From an uncultured Lachnospiraceae bacterium (GTDB taxonomy: Bacteria; Bacillota; Clostridia; Lachnospirales; Lachnospiraceae), in NCBI GenBank assembly GCA_910579865.1, contig CAJTXA010000033.1:1-25822 (forward strand): a stretch of DNA of 25,822 nucleotides, in the 5' to 3' direction. Position numbers and translations under genes: made by a program. The notes beneath the pieces were generated by a model. That model was not told the DNA's origin. It searched no databases and was given only the letters and a program-made list of their open reading frames with translations. Positions 7,573 through 15,339 of the stretch are shown in pieces. The stretch's first letter is position 1. Each line of letters begins with the position of its first letter.

Positions 7573-7638
7573 ATTATATCAAATAATAGCAGTGACATAT
7601 ATACCCTATTCTTCACATAAGAAACCTGATTCTTCACA
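7573..7638 (-). promoter_or_regulatory. Candidate LytTR-activated promoter before the chemoreceptor-PTS genes
   Basis: Two identical boxes, plus-strand ATTCTTCACA at 7608-7617 and 7629-7638, are repeated with a 21-bp period, the usual layout of paired LytTR sites. The ATTCTTCAC core resembles the TTNTNCAC half of VirR boxes, though reversed relative to the direction of transcription. Downstream on the minus strand is a perfect TATAAT (7578-7573). A 17-bp spacer puts the -35 at 7601-7596, which is a poor match (TATATG), as expected when an activator is needed. The -10 sits inside an imperfect inverted repeat (about 7564-7596) followed by a short T-run, which could instead be a terminator for the kinase gene. 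Confidence 0.5.
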
Positions 7639-7644
7639 CTCACC

Positions 7645-8937
7645 TTATTTTTCCAAAAATAAAATAAAAATTCTTACAATAAATTTTCTATTTTCTATAT
7701 AACAATCAAATTCTGCTTGATACTTTTTTACAAATTCTTGTATACTTACCATACCAAATCCATGCTCAGAACCCTGTTCCGAAATGGGTAATTTTGTCTT
7801 TCGAGAAAATTTTACTTTTTCATCACATAAATTTTTCACTTCTAGTAACAAAGATTTACCACTTCTATTTTTTATCATAAACTCAATTATACGCTCTTCC
7901 TCTTTTAATTTTTGTACAGCATGAATCGCATTTTCTATTAAATTTGCAATTAAGGTTGCTAATTCATAATCATCCACTTCTTGTTCTTCTGGAACAGCAC
8001 TTTTAATCTGAAGAGTAATTCCAAGTTCCTTTGCCTTTCTTTCCATACTACATAAAATACAATTAATAATATTATTTTCACAATAAGTTACAAACCGTCG
8101 TCCCTTTATATATTCCATATCATGATATAAAACTTTCTCTGCTTCTTTATATTTATGACTATGAAGCAATTCAATTAAAAGCCGATCCTTATGTCGCATA
8201 TCATGACAGATAATTTGCAATTCCTTTTTTGCAGCCGCTACATACTCTGATTGAATTACAATTCCATCCACATAAGCATGCATTGCTTTATTTTTCCAAA
8301 CTAATCGTCTTTCTTCTAATCGAGCATAAATATATTTTATAATTAAAACATATAAAAATATTACCATAAGCATTAAAGATATTGCTACAAAAACATTTTC
8401 CCGATTTTGTTCAAATTGTACTGGAAAATACAGTAAAAAATAAAATATAATATAACACATACCAGGAAACAAACAAAACCACCATAAAATTTCTTTACTA
8501 AGTATATTTCTGCAAACCTCTCGTATCGTACAAGTCAGATATACTAAAACTAATATATTCGTTATCGTACAAACGATCATAGCAACTATACGATTTTCTA
8601 AAAATACGACAGCCCCACAAGCTAAAACATTTCCTTCTAAAACAAAATTAAATGAACTAAATCCAATAAAAACAGTATAACTATCTTTTTTCTCAGAAAG
8701 TAACAATGCTGTTCCTTGAATAATTATAATTTGTAAAACGCTTTCAATTGGCTTTACCCAAACAATATCAAACGCATATATTACTCGAAAAATCTCAATT
8801 CCAACGGTAAGGATAGTGGAAATACTACAAATTAAAATCGATTTTTTATAGGAATATTTTAATAAAAGAAATAATAAAAAATAAACCATAATAAATACAG
8901 AAGAATTAATTAAAATCCAAATTTGAAAAAGTTTCAT
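7645..8937 (-). CDS. GHKL-type sensor histidine kinase (AgrC-like)
   Basis: A 430-residue membrane kinase. Residues 1-205 hold about six membrane segments with little extracellular loop, as in AgrC/VirS-type peptide or small-molecule sensors. A short dimerisation and phosphoacceptor region follows, with the candidate His245 in ICHDMRHKDRLL. The GHKL ATPase follows, with the N box NLIENAIHA (332-340) and G box GFGMVSI (393-399). ATG follows GAGGA. It lies 49 nt downstream of the LytTR response regulator, so the two form one two-component operon. No peptide-precursor or AgrB-like gene is seen nearby, so the signal is unknown. Confidence 0.9.
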   Translation of the reverse strand: MKLFQIWILINSSVFIMVYFLLFLLLKYSYKKSILICSISTILTVGIEIFRVIYAFDIVWVKPIESVLQIIIIQGTALLLSEKKDSYTVFIGFSSFNFVLEGNVLACGAVVFLENRIVAMIVCTITNILVLVYLTCTIREVCRNILSKEILWWFCLFPGMCYIIFYFLLYFPVQFEQNRENVFVAISLMLMVIFLYVLIIKYIYARLEERRLVWKNKAMHAYVDGIVIQSEYVAAAKKELQIICHDMRHKDRLLIELLHSHKYKEAEKVLYHDMEYIKGRRFVTYCENNIINCILCSMERKAKELGITLQIKSAVPEEQEVDDYELATLIANLIENAIHAVQKLKEEERIIEFMIKNRSGKSLLLEVKNLCDEKVKFSRKTKLPISEQGSEHGFGMVSIQEFVKKYQAEFDCYIENRKFIVRIFILFLEK

Positions 8938-8986
8938 TTTCTAAATCCTCTTTACTTTATATTAAAAAATATTTATTGACTATCCT

Positions 8987-9715
8987 TTAATATTCTTTTG
9001 ACATATATTGCAAATATAAGCGTTTTACTTCTATCTGTTTATTTCTACTAATTGGAATTACTTTTTCTGAAGACATAATAATTTGACTTTGACTATAAAG
9101 TTTAACATAATTAAGATTTATGATAAAAGACTTATGTACTTGTACAAAATTTTCACTCTCTAATAGTTCTATCATATCAGATTCAAAAGATTTTCGTAAA
9201 AATCGACTAATGATAGGCTCTTTCTTTACAACTGAAATATATAATGTTCTAGAAACATTTTCCACATATTCAATTTCATCATATAAAATCCTATGAATTC
9301 CTTCTTTTGTATTAACATGCAAAACCCTTTGCTTTTGTAAAGCCTGTTCTACAGCAAACTCTATTGCTTCGTGAAATTCTTCTTGTTTTACTGGCTTCAA
9401 TAGATACCTTTGTGCAAATACTCCAAATGCCTCCAATGCATAATCTACTGAAGAAGTTAGATAAATAATAACTGCTTTTTCATTTTGTTTTCGAATCACT
9501 TTTCCAATCTCAATTCCATTGATATCTGGCATTAATATATCAAGAAAATAAATCTGATAATCCTGATTCTTCTCTAACTGCATTTCTAACTCTTTTGCAA
9601 AACAAAATTTTTTTATATACAAACTTACTGCTTTTTCTTCCGCATACCATGTAATCCTTTCTTCTAGATAATTCAGTATCTTCTGATCGTCATCACATAA
9701 TGCTATTCGTATCAT
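8987..9715 (-). CDS. LytTR family response regulator
   Basis: A 242-residue regulator. Residues 1-120 are a receiver with acidic pocket DDD (8-10), phosphoacceptor Asp59 in FLDILMPD, Thr87 in YLTSS and Lys107 in LLKPV. Residues about 135-238 are a LytTR DNA-binding domain (IEYVENVSRTLYISV, FVQVHKSFIINLNYVK, ISRNKQIEVKRLY). Proteins of this class bind paired direct repeats with about 21-22 bp period, and such a repeat lies at 7608-7638. ATG is preceded by GGAGG with 8-nt spacing. A TATAAT lies upstream at 9784-9779 without a good -35. The partner kinase follows directly. Confidence 0.93.
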   Translation of the reverse strand: MIRIALCDDDQKILNYLEERITWYAEEKAVSLYIKKFCFAKELEMQLEKNQDYQIYFLDILMPDINGIEIGKVIRKQNEKAVIIYLTSSVDYALEAFGVFAQRYLLKPVKQEEFHEAIEFAVEQALQKQRVLHVNTKEGIHRILYDEIEYVENVSRTLYISVVKKEPIISRFLRKSFESDMIELLESENFVQVHKSFIINLNYVKLYSQSQIIMSSEKVIPISRNKQIEVKRLYLQYMSKEY

Positions 9716-9877
9716 TTTATTTTCCTCCGTATCTATACAAACACAAATAAAAACCAGAAATTTTTCTACTTTTTCTCTATTATATAATAAAACTATAAAA
9801 ATTAATAGTTTTTTTACTGATTTTTCATCTTATTCTAAACAACGGACAGTATACTCTGTAAGCTATTCGTATATTAA

Positions 9878-9920
9878 AAGGCTGAATTTTAGTATTAACT
9901 TAATACTAGATTTCAGCCTT
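9878..9920 (-). terminator. Terminator after the sugar kinase gene
   Basis: AAGGCTGAA (9878-9886) pairs with TTCAGCCTT (9912-9920), and TAGTATT (9890-9896) with AATACTA (9902-9908), around a 5-nt loop. T-rich sequence follows on both strands, so it may work in both directions. It lies 20 nt past the stop of the kinase gene. Confidence 0.75.
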
Positions 9921-9939
9921 ATTTTTTAAATAATTTTTC

Positions 9940-11463
9940 TTAAATCTCTTGCAAAGCTTTATACTGTTCTTTTAAAGCTGGATAAAGTTCCTTATAGATC
10001 TTATGATATTTCTGATATTGTCTTGTATTCTCTACAATAGGAGTACATTCTTTATCAATCTTAAGTACCTTATCACAAGCTTCCTCTACACTTTTATAAA
10101 TTCCAGTTCCAACCCCAGCAAGAATTGCAACACCTAATGCTGGTCCTTCCTTAGCAGTTACTGTCTTAACTTTACAGTCATACATATCAGACAACATTTG
10201 ACGCCAAATAGGACTTTTTCCACCACCGCCACAAGCCATCATTTCCTCTATTTCTACTCCCATTTCTTTTAAGATATCATTACAATCCTTTAAAGAATAA
10301 GAAACTCCTTCCATAACAGCCCGAAGCATATCCTTTCTTGTGTGAATTGCAGATAGCCCAAAAAATACTCCCCGACAATCTGGATCTAAATGAGGAGTAC
10401 GTTCTCCCATTAAATAAGGCAGATAAATCAAGCGATTACTTCCCACAGGTGTTTCTGCCACATCTGCATTAATATAGTCATAAGCATCTTTTCCCTCTTG
10501 ACTTGCCAACTCTATGTAATCCTGACAAAAATTATCTCGGAACCATTTTAAAGAAAGACCTGCACCCTGTGTTACTCCCATTACATGCCAAGCACCAGGA
10601 ACAGCACAGCAAAACGTATGTACACGTCCTCTTTTATCAATTGTTACTTTATCACTATGAGCAAACACCACACCACTTGTTCCAATTGTAGTAAATGCTC
10701 TTCCTTCCCTTACAATTCCTGTTCCTACTGCTGCTGCTGCATTGTCACCAGCACCACCTACTACAGACGTATGAACAGAAAGACCTGTTCTTTCTGCAAT
10801 TTCTGGCAAAATTGTTCCTGTTACCTCTACTGATTCATAGACCTTTGCCAAAAGGGTTTTATCAATCTCCAACTTTTCTAATACTTCATCTGACCAACAG
10901 CGATTTGGTACATCCAATAATTGCATCCCAGAAGCATCTGATACCTCTGTAGCAAACTCTCCTGTTAATATATAACGTACATAATCCTTTGGTAATAAAA
11001 TATGTCTACATTTCGCATAATTTTCTGGTTCATGATTTCTCACCCAAAGAATCTTAGAAGCTGTAAAACCAGTTAATGCAGGATTTGCTGTAATTTCAAT
11101 TAAACGTTCTTTTCCAATTTTTTCTGTTATCTCTTCACATTCCTTTGCTGTTCTTTGATCACACCAAATAATAGAAGGACGAATCACTTCTCCTGCCTCA
11201 TCAAGCATAACTAATCCATGCATCTGTCCAGAAATTCCAAGCCCTTTAATATCCTCTTTTTCTACCTTAGATTCTTTTACTACCTTAGCAATTGTAGTAA
11301 GTGCGGCGTCTCTCCAATCCTCTGGTCTTTGTTCTGCCCACCCATTCTGTGGCTGATACAATGGATACTCCTGCGAAGCAGAAGCAACAATTCCTCCCTC
11401 TTCATCAAACAACACTGTCTTTGTTGCACTAGTTCCCAAATCAATCCCTATTAAATACCTCAT
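9940..11463 (-). CDS. xylB: FGGY family carbohydrate kinase, xylulokinase-like
   Basis: A 507-residue cytoplasmic sugar kinase. The N-terminal ATP-binding loop is LIGIDLGTSATKT. SGQMHGLVMLD and WCDQRT are typical of xylulokinases, the catalytic Asp is in GGAGDNAAAAVGTG, and the C-terminal FGGY half includes RAVMEGVSYSLKD and ACGGGGKSPIWRQM. The likely reaction is phosphorylation of a ketopentose such as D-xylulose. AAGGAG lies 6 nt before ATG 11463; an in-frame TTG seven codons earlier would put this ribosome site inside the gene, so 11463 is chosen. It follows the LacI and isomerase genes. Since the linked isomerase is of the L-fucose/L-arabinose type rather than XylA, the true substrate could be another ketose such as a ribulose. 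Confidence 0.9.
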   Translation of the reverse strand: MRYLIGIDLGTSATKTVLFDEEGGIVASASQEYPLYQPQNGWAEQRPEDWRDAALTTIAKVVKESKVEKEDIKGLGISGQMHGLVMLDEAGEVIRPSIIWCDQRTAKECEEITEKIGKERLIEITANPALTGFTASKILWVRNHEPENYAKCRHILLPKDYVRYILTGEFATEVSDASGMQLLDVPNRCWSDEVLEKLEIDKTLLAKVYESVEVTGTILPEIAERTGLSVHTSVVGGAGDNAAAAVGTGIVREGRAFTTIGTSGVVFAHSDKVTIDKRGRVHTFCCAVPGAWHVMGVTQGAGLSLKWFRDNFCQDYIELASQEGKDAYDYINADVAETPVGSNRLIYLPYLMGERTPHLDPDCRGVFFGLSAIHTRKDMLRAVMEGVSYSLKDCNDILKEMGVEIEEMMACGGGGKSPIWRQMLSDMYDCKVKTVTAKEGPALGVAILAGVGTGIYKSVEEACDKVLKIDKECTPIVENTRQYQKYHKIYKELYPALKEQYKALQEI

Positions 11464-11551
11464 TTTATTCTCCTTCTTTTTCAATCATATTTCTTATTCT
11501 ATTTCTAAATCATACTATATTTTTATTCTTCCTACAAAATACCAAAAACTT

Positions 11552-12574
11552 TTATGGCAAATTTTCTGGAATTAAAATATCATTTGGCATAATATATTCA
11601 TGTTGTGGTTCTTTATCCTTTACAAGATATTCTGTAGCAGTAAGGATTGCCTGATAACCTTGCATCCACGGACGTTGACAAATAATTGCTTTTATCAGCC
11701 CCTTTTCCATCCATTCCCTTGTTGTCTTTGTATCATCACTTGCAATAATCGCTATCTGTTTCATACGGCCACTATCTGATACTGCTTTACACACTCCTGC
11801 TGCACCTGCGGCAGCAATATAAATTGCAGAAATCTCCTTCTGCTGATCTAATACTTTCTTTGTCTCCTGATATGCTTTTCCATCATCATCATTTGTTTCA
11901 ATAATATCCTTTACCAAAAGTCCTGTATACTTTCTTTTACAAAGCGAACCAAATCCATGTACCCTTTGATTATGTCCTAATGACTTAATTGAACCAGTAG
12001 CAATCAAAATCTGTGCCTGTCCACTCATCATCAATGCCATCATTCCAGCCGCTGTTTCACCACTTTTTACAAAATTTCCCCCTACATAAAATAATCGTTC
12101 ACTTTCTTCAATATCGGAATTTAATGTTGCCACAGCAATTTTTTCCTGTTTCAATTCATAGATCATATTTTGAATCCGTTCATCATTTATTGCATGAAGC
12201 ACCAAAAATTGTACTTCCTCCTTCATCTTTTGAATCAATGAAATCTGACATTCCACATCATATCCCTTCATCCTCTCTATTACAACACGAATACCAAAAT
12301 CTGCAATCTCTTCTGCTGCTTTGCGAATTCCCTCTTCCACTTGAAAGAAAAACTCATTTCCTTCTGAAACAAGCAGCACACCTATTACATAATTTTTCTT
12401 CCGTGCAGCCAGAGCCTTTCCCGCTGTATTAGGGCGATATCCCATCTGCTTTGCCATCTCACGCACTAGACTATCAATCTCAGGTTTCACTTTACCACGA
12501 TTATTTAGCACTCTATCCACTGTTCCCCTAGATACTTGACATGCCTCTGCAATCTGCTTCATTGTCACTGCCAT
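11552..12574 (-). CDS. LacI family transcriptional regulator
   Basis: A 340-residue repressor-type protein. Residues 4-25 are the LacI helix-turn-helix (MKQIAEACQVSRGTVDRVLN), followed by the hinge helix region NTAGKALAARKKN. The rest is a sugar-binding periplasmic-binding-protein-like domain (YVIGVLLVSEGNEFFFQVEEGI, later AIIASDDTKTTREWMEKGLI). Sequence after the HTH is closer to the ribose/substrate-binding protein branch than to PurR. The ATG is preceded by AAGGGA with 8-nt spacing. The gene lies between the isomerase and the kinase, and a LacI-type palindrome with central CG lies at the start of the isomerase transcript, so it probably controls this cluster in response to its sugar. Confidence 0.92.
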   Translation of the reverse strand: MAVTMKQIAEACQVSRGTVDRVLNNRGKVKPEIDSLVREMAKQMGYRPNTAGKALAARKKNYVIGVLLVSEGNEFFFQVEEGIRKAAEEIADFGIRVVIERMKGYDVECQISLIQKMKEEVQFLVLHAINDERIQNMIYELKQEKIAVATLNSDIEESERLFYVGGNFVKSGETAAGMMALMMSGQAQILIATGSIKSLGHNQRVHGFGSLCKRKYTGLLVKDIIETNDDDGKAYQETKKVLDQQKEISAIYIAAAGAAGVCKAVSDSGRMKQIAIIASDDTKTTREWMEKGLIKAIICQRPWMQGYQAILTATEYLVKDKEPQHEYIMPNDILIPENLP

Positions 12575-12611
12575 ATCTATATTCCCTTCTATCCTCAGTT
12601 AAAGGTTCCTC

Positions 12612-12675
12612 TAAAAAAGAAGCTTTCTGCCTTCCAAAAAAACTACCCCTGTTTTCCCTTCAGCAGAAAGCATCT
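12612..12675 (-). terminator. Terminator or attenuator between isomerase and LacI genes
   Basis: On the minus strand AGATGCTTTCTGC (12675-12663) pairs with GCAGAAAGCTTCT (12630-12618) with one mismatch, followed by a T-run. The loop is long (32 nt). It may reduce expression of the regulator and kinase relative to the isomerase. No separate promoter is obvious for the LacI gene. Confidence 0.65.
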
Positions 12676-12727
12676 CTTAATTTTCCTAATTAAGCATCCT
12701 TCTCAAATAACCAACCCTATCTTTTGC

Positions 12728-14197
12728 TTATGCATAAGGATTCTCTGTTTTATACATCATTCCTTTTGGCTGATTAAATCCAATATCCTCAACTCCAAGA
12801 TACTTAAATACTTCAAAAATTGTCTTTCCAAAATGTCCAAAAGCCACAGCCCCATGATGAGGATAATTCTTTTCCACCAACACATGACGATAGAATCGTC
12901 CCATCTCAGGAATTGCAAATATTCCAATCGCTCCAAAAGATTTTGTTCGTACATCAAGCACTTCTCCTTCTGCTACATAAGCCCGAAGCTGTGCATCTGC
13001 TGTACTTTGTAAACGGAAGAATGTAATATCTCCTGGAATAATATCTCCCTCCAAAGTTCCATTTGTTACTTCAACTGGAAGACTTCTTGCCATAATCATC
13101 TGATACTTCATTTCACAAGAAACCAATTTTTTAGAAGCTGTATTTCCACAATGGAATCCCATAAATGTATCCCGTAATGTATAGTTTGTTTTTCCCTTAA
13201 TTTCTGCATCAAACATATCTGCTGGTACAGTATTATTAATATCCAAAAGTGTAACTGCATCCAAGCTGACACAAGTTCCAATAAATTCACTTAATGCACC
13301 ATAAATATCTACTTCACAAGAAACCGGAATTCCCTGTGCTGTCAAACGACTATTGACATAACAAGGTACAAATCCAAATTGTGTTTGAAATGCTGGCCAG
13401 CACTTTCCAGCAATTGCTACAAACTCTCTAGAACCTTTATGTTCCTCAACCCAATCTAACAATGTTAATTCATACTGAGCCAATTTAGAAAGAATTTCTG
13501 GTTTCTTATTTCCTGCACCAAGTTCCTCTTCCATTTCCTTTACAACATCAGGAATTCTCTCATCTTTTGCATGATTATTAAATGCTTCAAACAAATCTAA
13601 CTCTGAATTTTCTTCAATTTCCACTCCTACATTGTACAATTGCTTAATTGGTGCATTACATGCCATAAAATCTTGTGGACGTGGACCAAAACTAATAATC
13701 TTTAAATTATTTAGTCCAATTACTGTTCTAGCAATTGGTAAGAACTCATTCATCATATCTGCGCACTCTGCAGGTGTTCCAACTGGATACTCTGGAATAT
13801 AGGCATGTAAACCACGAAGTTTTAAATTATAACTACAGTTTAACATACCGCAATAGGCATCTCCTCTTCCTCCTAATAAGTTGTCACCACTCTCTTCTGC
13901 TGCCGCCATATACATAACTGGACCGTCAAAATATTTTGCTATCAAAGTTTCCGGTGTTTCTGGTCCAAAATTTCCCAAATATACGACTAACGCATTACAT
14001 CCAGCTTCTTTTACCTCTGCTAAAGCTTTTTTCATATGAAGTTCGTTTTCTACTACTGTTGGACATTCATAAATTTCTCCATACTTTTCTTTATAACTTT
14101 TTACTACCTTAATTCTTCTGCTCTCTGATAAAGTCATTGGAAAACAATTTCTACTTACTGCTATAATTCCTAATTTTACTTCTGGAATATTCTTCAT
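12728..14197 (-). CDS. L-fucose/L-arabinose isomerase family protein
   Basis: A 489-residue sugar isomerase. It has the family fold order: N-terminal Rossmann-like domain (KLGIIAVSRNCFPMT), a middle domain, and a C-terminal barrel. Candidate metal ligands and acid/base residues are Glu295 (VSCEVDIYGALSEF), Asp319 (LLDINNT) and His349 (GFHCGN), with NYPHHGAVAFGHFG (445-457) further on. The reaction expected is aldose to ketose conversion with Mn2+ or similar. ATG 14197 is chosen because GGAGG ends 10 nt before it and MKNIPEVKLGII fits the family start; the 17 upstream codons overlap the operator and leader. Its own consensus promoter and LacI-type operator lie upstream. It is not close enough to FucI or AraA to name the substrate; D-arabinose, L-fucose or L-arabinose-like sugars are all possible. 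Confidence 0.88.
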   Translation of the reverse strand: MKNIPEVKLGIIAVSRNCFPMTLSESRRIKVVKSYKEKYGEIYECPTVVENELHMKKALAEVKEAGCNALVVYLGNFGPETPETLIAKYFDGPVMYMAAAEESGDNLLGGRGDAYCGMLNCSYNLKLRGLHAYIPEYPVGTPAECADMMNEFLPIARTVIGLNNLKIISFGPRPQDFMACNAPIKQLYNVGVEIEENSELDLFEAFNNHAKDERIPDVVKEMEEELGAGNKKPEILSKLAQYELTLLDWVEEHKGSREFVAIAGKCWPAFQTQFGFVPCYVNSRLTAQGIPVSCEVDIYGALSEFIGTCVSLDAVTLLDINNTVPADMFDAEIKGKTNYTLRDTFMGFHCGNTASKKLVSCEMKYQMIMARSLPVEVTNGTLEGDIIPGDITFFRLQSTADAQLRAYVAEGEVLDVRTKSFGAIGIFAIPEMGRFYRHVLVEKNYPHHGAVAFGHFGKTIFEVFKYLGVEDIGFNQPKGMMYKTENPYA

Positions 14198-14233
14198 TTT
14201 ATAGTATCCTCCTTTATAGTTCAACCCTTTTTG

Positions 14234-14247
14234 TGTGCTCGTGCACA
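14234..14247. promoter_or_regulatory. LacI-type operator
   Basis: TGTGCTCGTGCACA is a palindrome with central CG and a single mismatched pair beside the centre. Central CG in a 14-bp AT/GC palindrome is the hallmark of LacI-family sites. It lies about 6-19 bp downstream of the predicted transcription start of the isomerase gene, a blocking position. The LacI protein at 11552-12574 is the likely ligand. Confidence 0.75.
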
Positions 14248-14258
14248 TTTCTAAAACT

Positions 14259-14287
14259 ATTATAGAAATAAATTAGAAGGTTGTCAA
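14259..14287 (-). promoter_or_regulatory. Consensus sigma-A promoter of the isomerase gene
   Basis: Minus-strand TTGACA (14287-14282), 17-bp spacer and TATAAT (14264-14259) match consensus at all 12 positions. Such a strong promoter needs a repressor, which fits the operator just downstream. Confidence 0.9.
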
Positions 14288-14325
14288 CAGTTTTCGGATA
14301 AAAAGTTTTCAAAATTTCCTCTTAG

Positions 14326-15291
14326 CTATGGATATACGATTCCCCATTGGCTTTGTATCGCTGTTAAAATTTCCATTACTTCACAAACCAGTTGAAGATT
14401 TTCCTTTCCTTCTTTATTGCGAATATATTCCTGCATATCTTGTACTTCATATTGAAGCGCACGTTCTGTCTGTCCCTCCTCAATTACTTCTGTATACCCA
14501 TTATCTGTATAAACAATCGTTGCTTTTTGCGCTCTAGGATAATTTTCAATTTCAATATAACCCTTTTCCCCTGCAATCACGCCTCGCTTTGGCTGTTTTG
14601 CACGCATAGTAAGTGCTATTACTGCCATCTCTCCATCTAGATTTTTCAGCAAAATTCCACTTGTCTCATCCACACCAGTTTCAAAATAATTCGCTGTAGT
14701 AAGAATCACATTTGGCTTACTTTTCATAAAATATCTAGCAAAAGAAACGGCATAAACTCCAATATCCAGTAGTGCGCCTCCTGCCAATTCCTTTGAAAAA
14801 AAGCGATTTTTTCTATCACATTCTTTACAGCTTCCAAAATTTACTTGTATCATTTTTATATCGCCAATTACTCCGCTTTGTACAAGCTGCTTTAATTTCT
14901 TATACAATGGCATATGCAATAATGTTGTTCCATCACAAATAATACGTTCATTCTCTTTAGCAATTGCAACACATTCCTCTAACTGTCTACTATTTACTGT
15001 AATCGACTTCTCACAAAAAACATGTTTTTTCGCTTTTAAAGCTTGTAATATAAATGTATAATGCGAATTATGCAAAGTTGCAATATATACAATATCCACC
15101 TTTTCATCTGCCAGCATCTCTTCTACACTTCCATATACTTTCGTAACGCAAAACTCTTTTGCATACCGTTCTGCCTTCTCTATACTAGTACTACATACTG
15201 CATAAATCTCACCATTGACTGCCTTTAATGCGCTCCCCATCTCATGTGCAATTCCTCCGGTTCCTAAAATACCCCAGTTTAAATTTTCCAT
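14326..15291 (-). CDS. Gfo/Idh/MocA family oxidoreductase
   Basis: A 321-residue NAD(P)-dependent dehydrogenase of sugars or inositol-like polyols. The N-terminal Rossmann motif is WGILGTGGIAHEM, the VYIATLHNSHY strand follows, and the substrate-side motif is KHVFCEKSIT. In the family this is EKP; here Pro is replaced by Ser while the key Lys is kept. The C-terminal beta sheet contains GGALLDIGVYAVSFARYF, close to the usual GGG.L.D.G.Y motif. Length is slightly short but complete. GGGAG lies 10 nt before the ATG. It is on the same strand as the isomerase but upstream of that gene's promoter, so it may be a separate transcript. Substrate unknown. Confidence 0.9.
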   Translation of the reverse strand: MENLNWGILGTGGIAHEMGSALKAVNGEIYAVCSTSIEKAERYAKEFCVTKVYGSVEEMLADEKVDIVYIATLHNSHYTFILQALKAKKHVFCEKSITVNSRQLEECVAIAKENERIICDGTTLLHMPLYKKLKQLVQSGVIGDIKMIQVNFGSCKECDRKNRFFSKELAGGALLDIGVYAVSFARYFMKSKPNVILTTANYFETGVDETSGILLKNLDGEMAVIALTMRAKQPKRGVIAGEKGYIEIENYPRAQKATIVYTDNGYTEVIEEGQTERALQYEVQDMQEYIRNKEGKENLQLVCEVMEILTAIQSQWGIVYP

Positions 15292-15339
15292 CTTTTTTCT
15301 TCTCCCTACCTAAACTACAATTTTTTCCTTTATCTATTT

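Noticed and set aside
7564..7596. Imperfect inverted repeat called as a plain terminator of the kinase gene
   Set aside because: Possible, but it contains a perfect TATAAT placed correctly behind the direct repeats and the T-run starts several bases late, so it is recorded as part of the promoter region instead.
10503..10952. Overlapping plus-strand frames within the kinase gene
   Set aside because: Antisense shadows of xylB, with low-complexity Leu/Tyr/Cys runs.
12013..13026. Several plus-strand frames of 60-160 codons
   Set aside because: Antisense to the LacI and isomerase genes; no ribosome sites or recognisable motifs.
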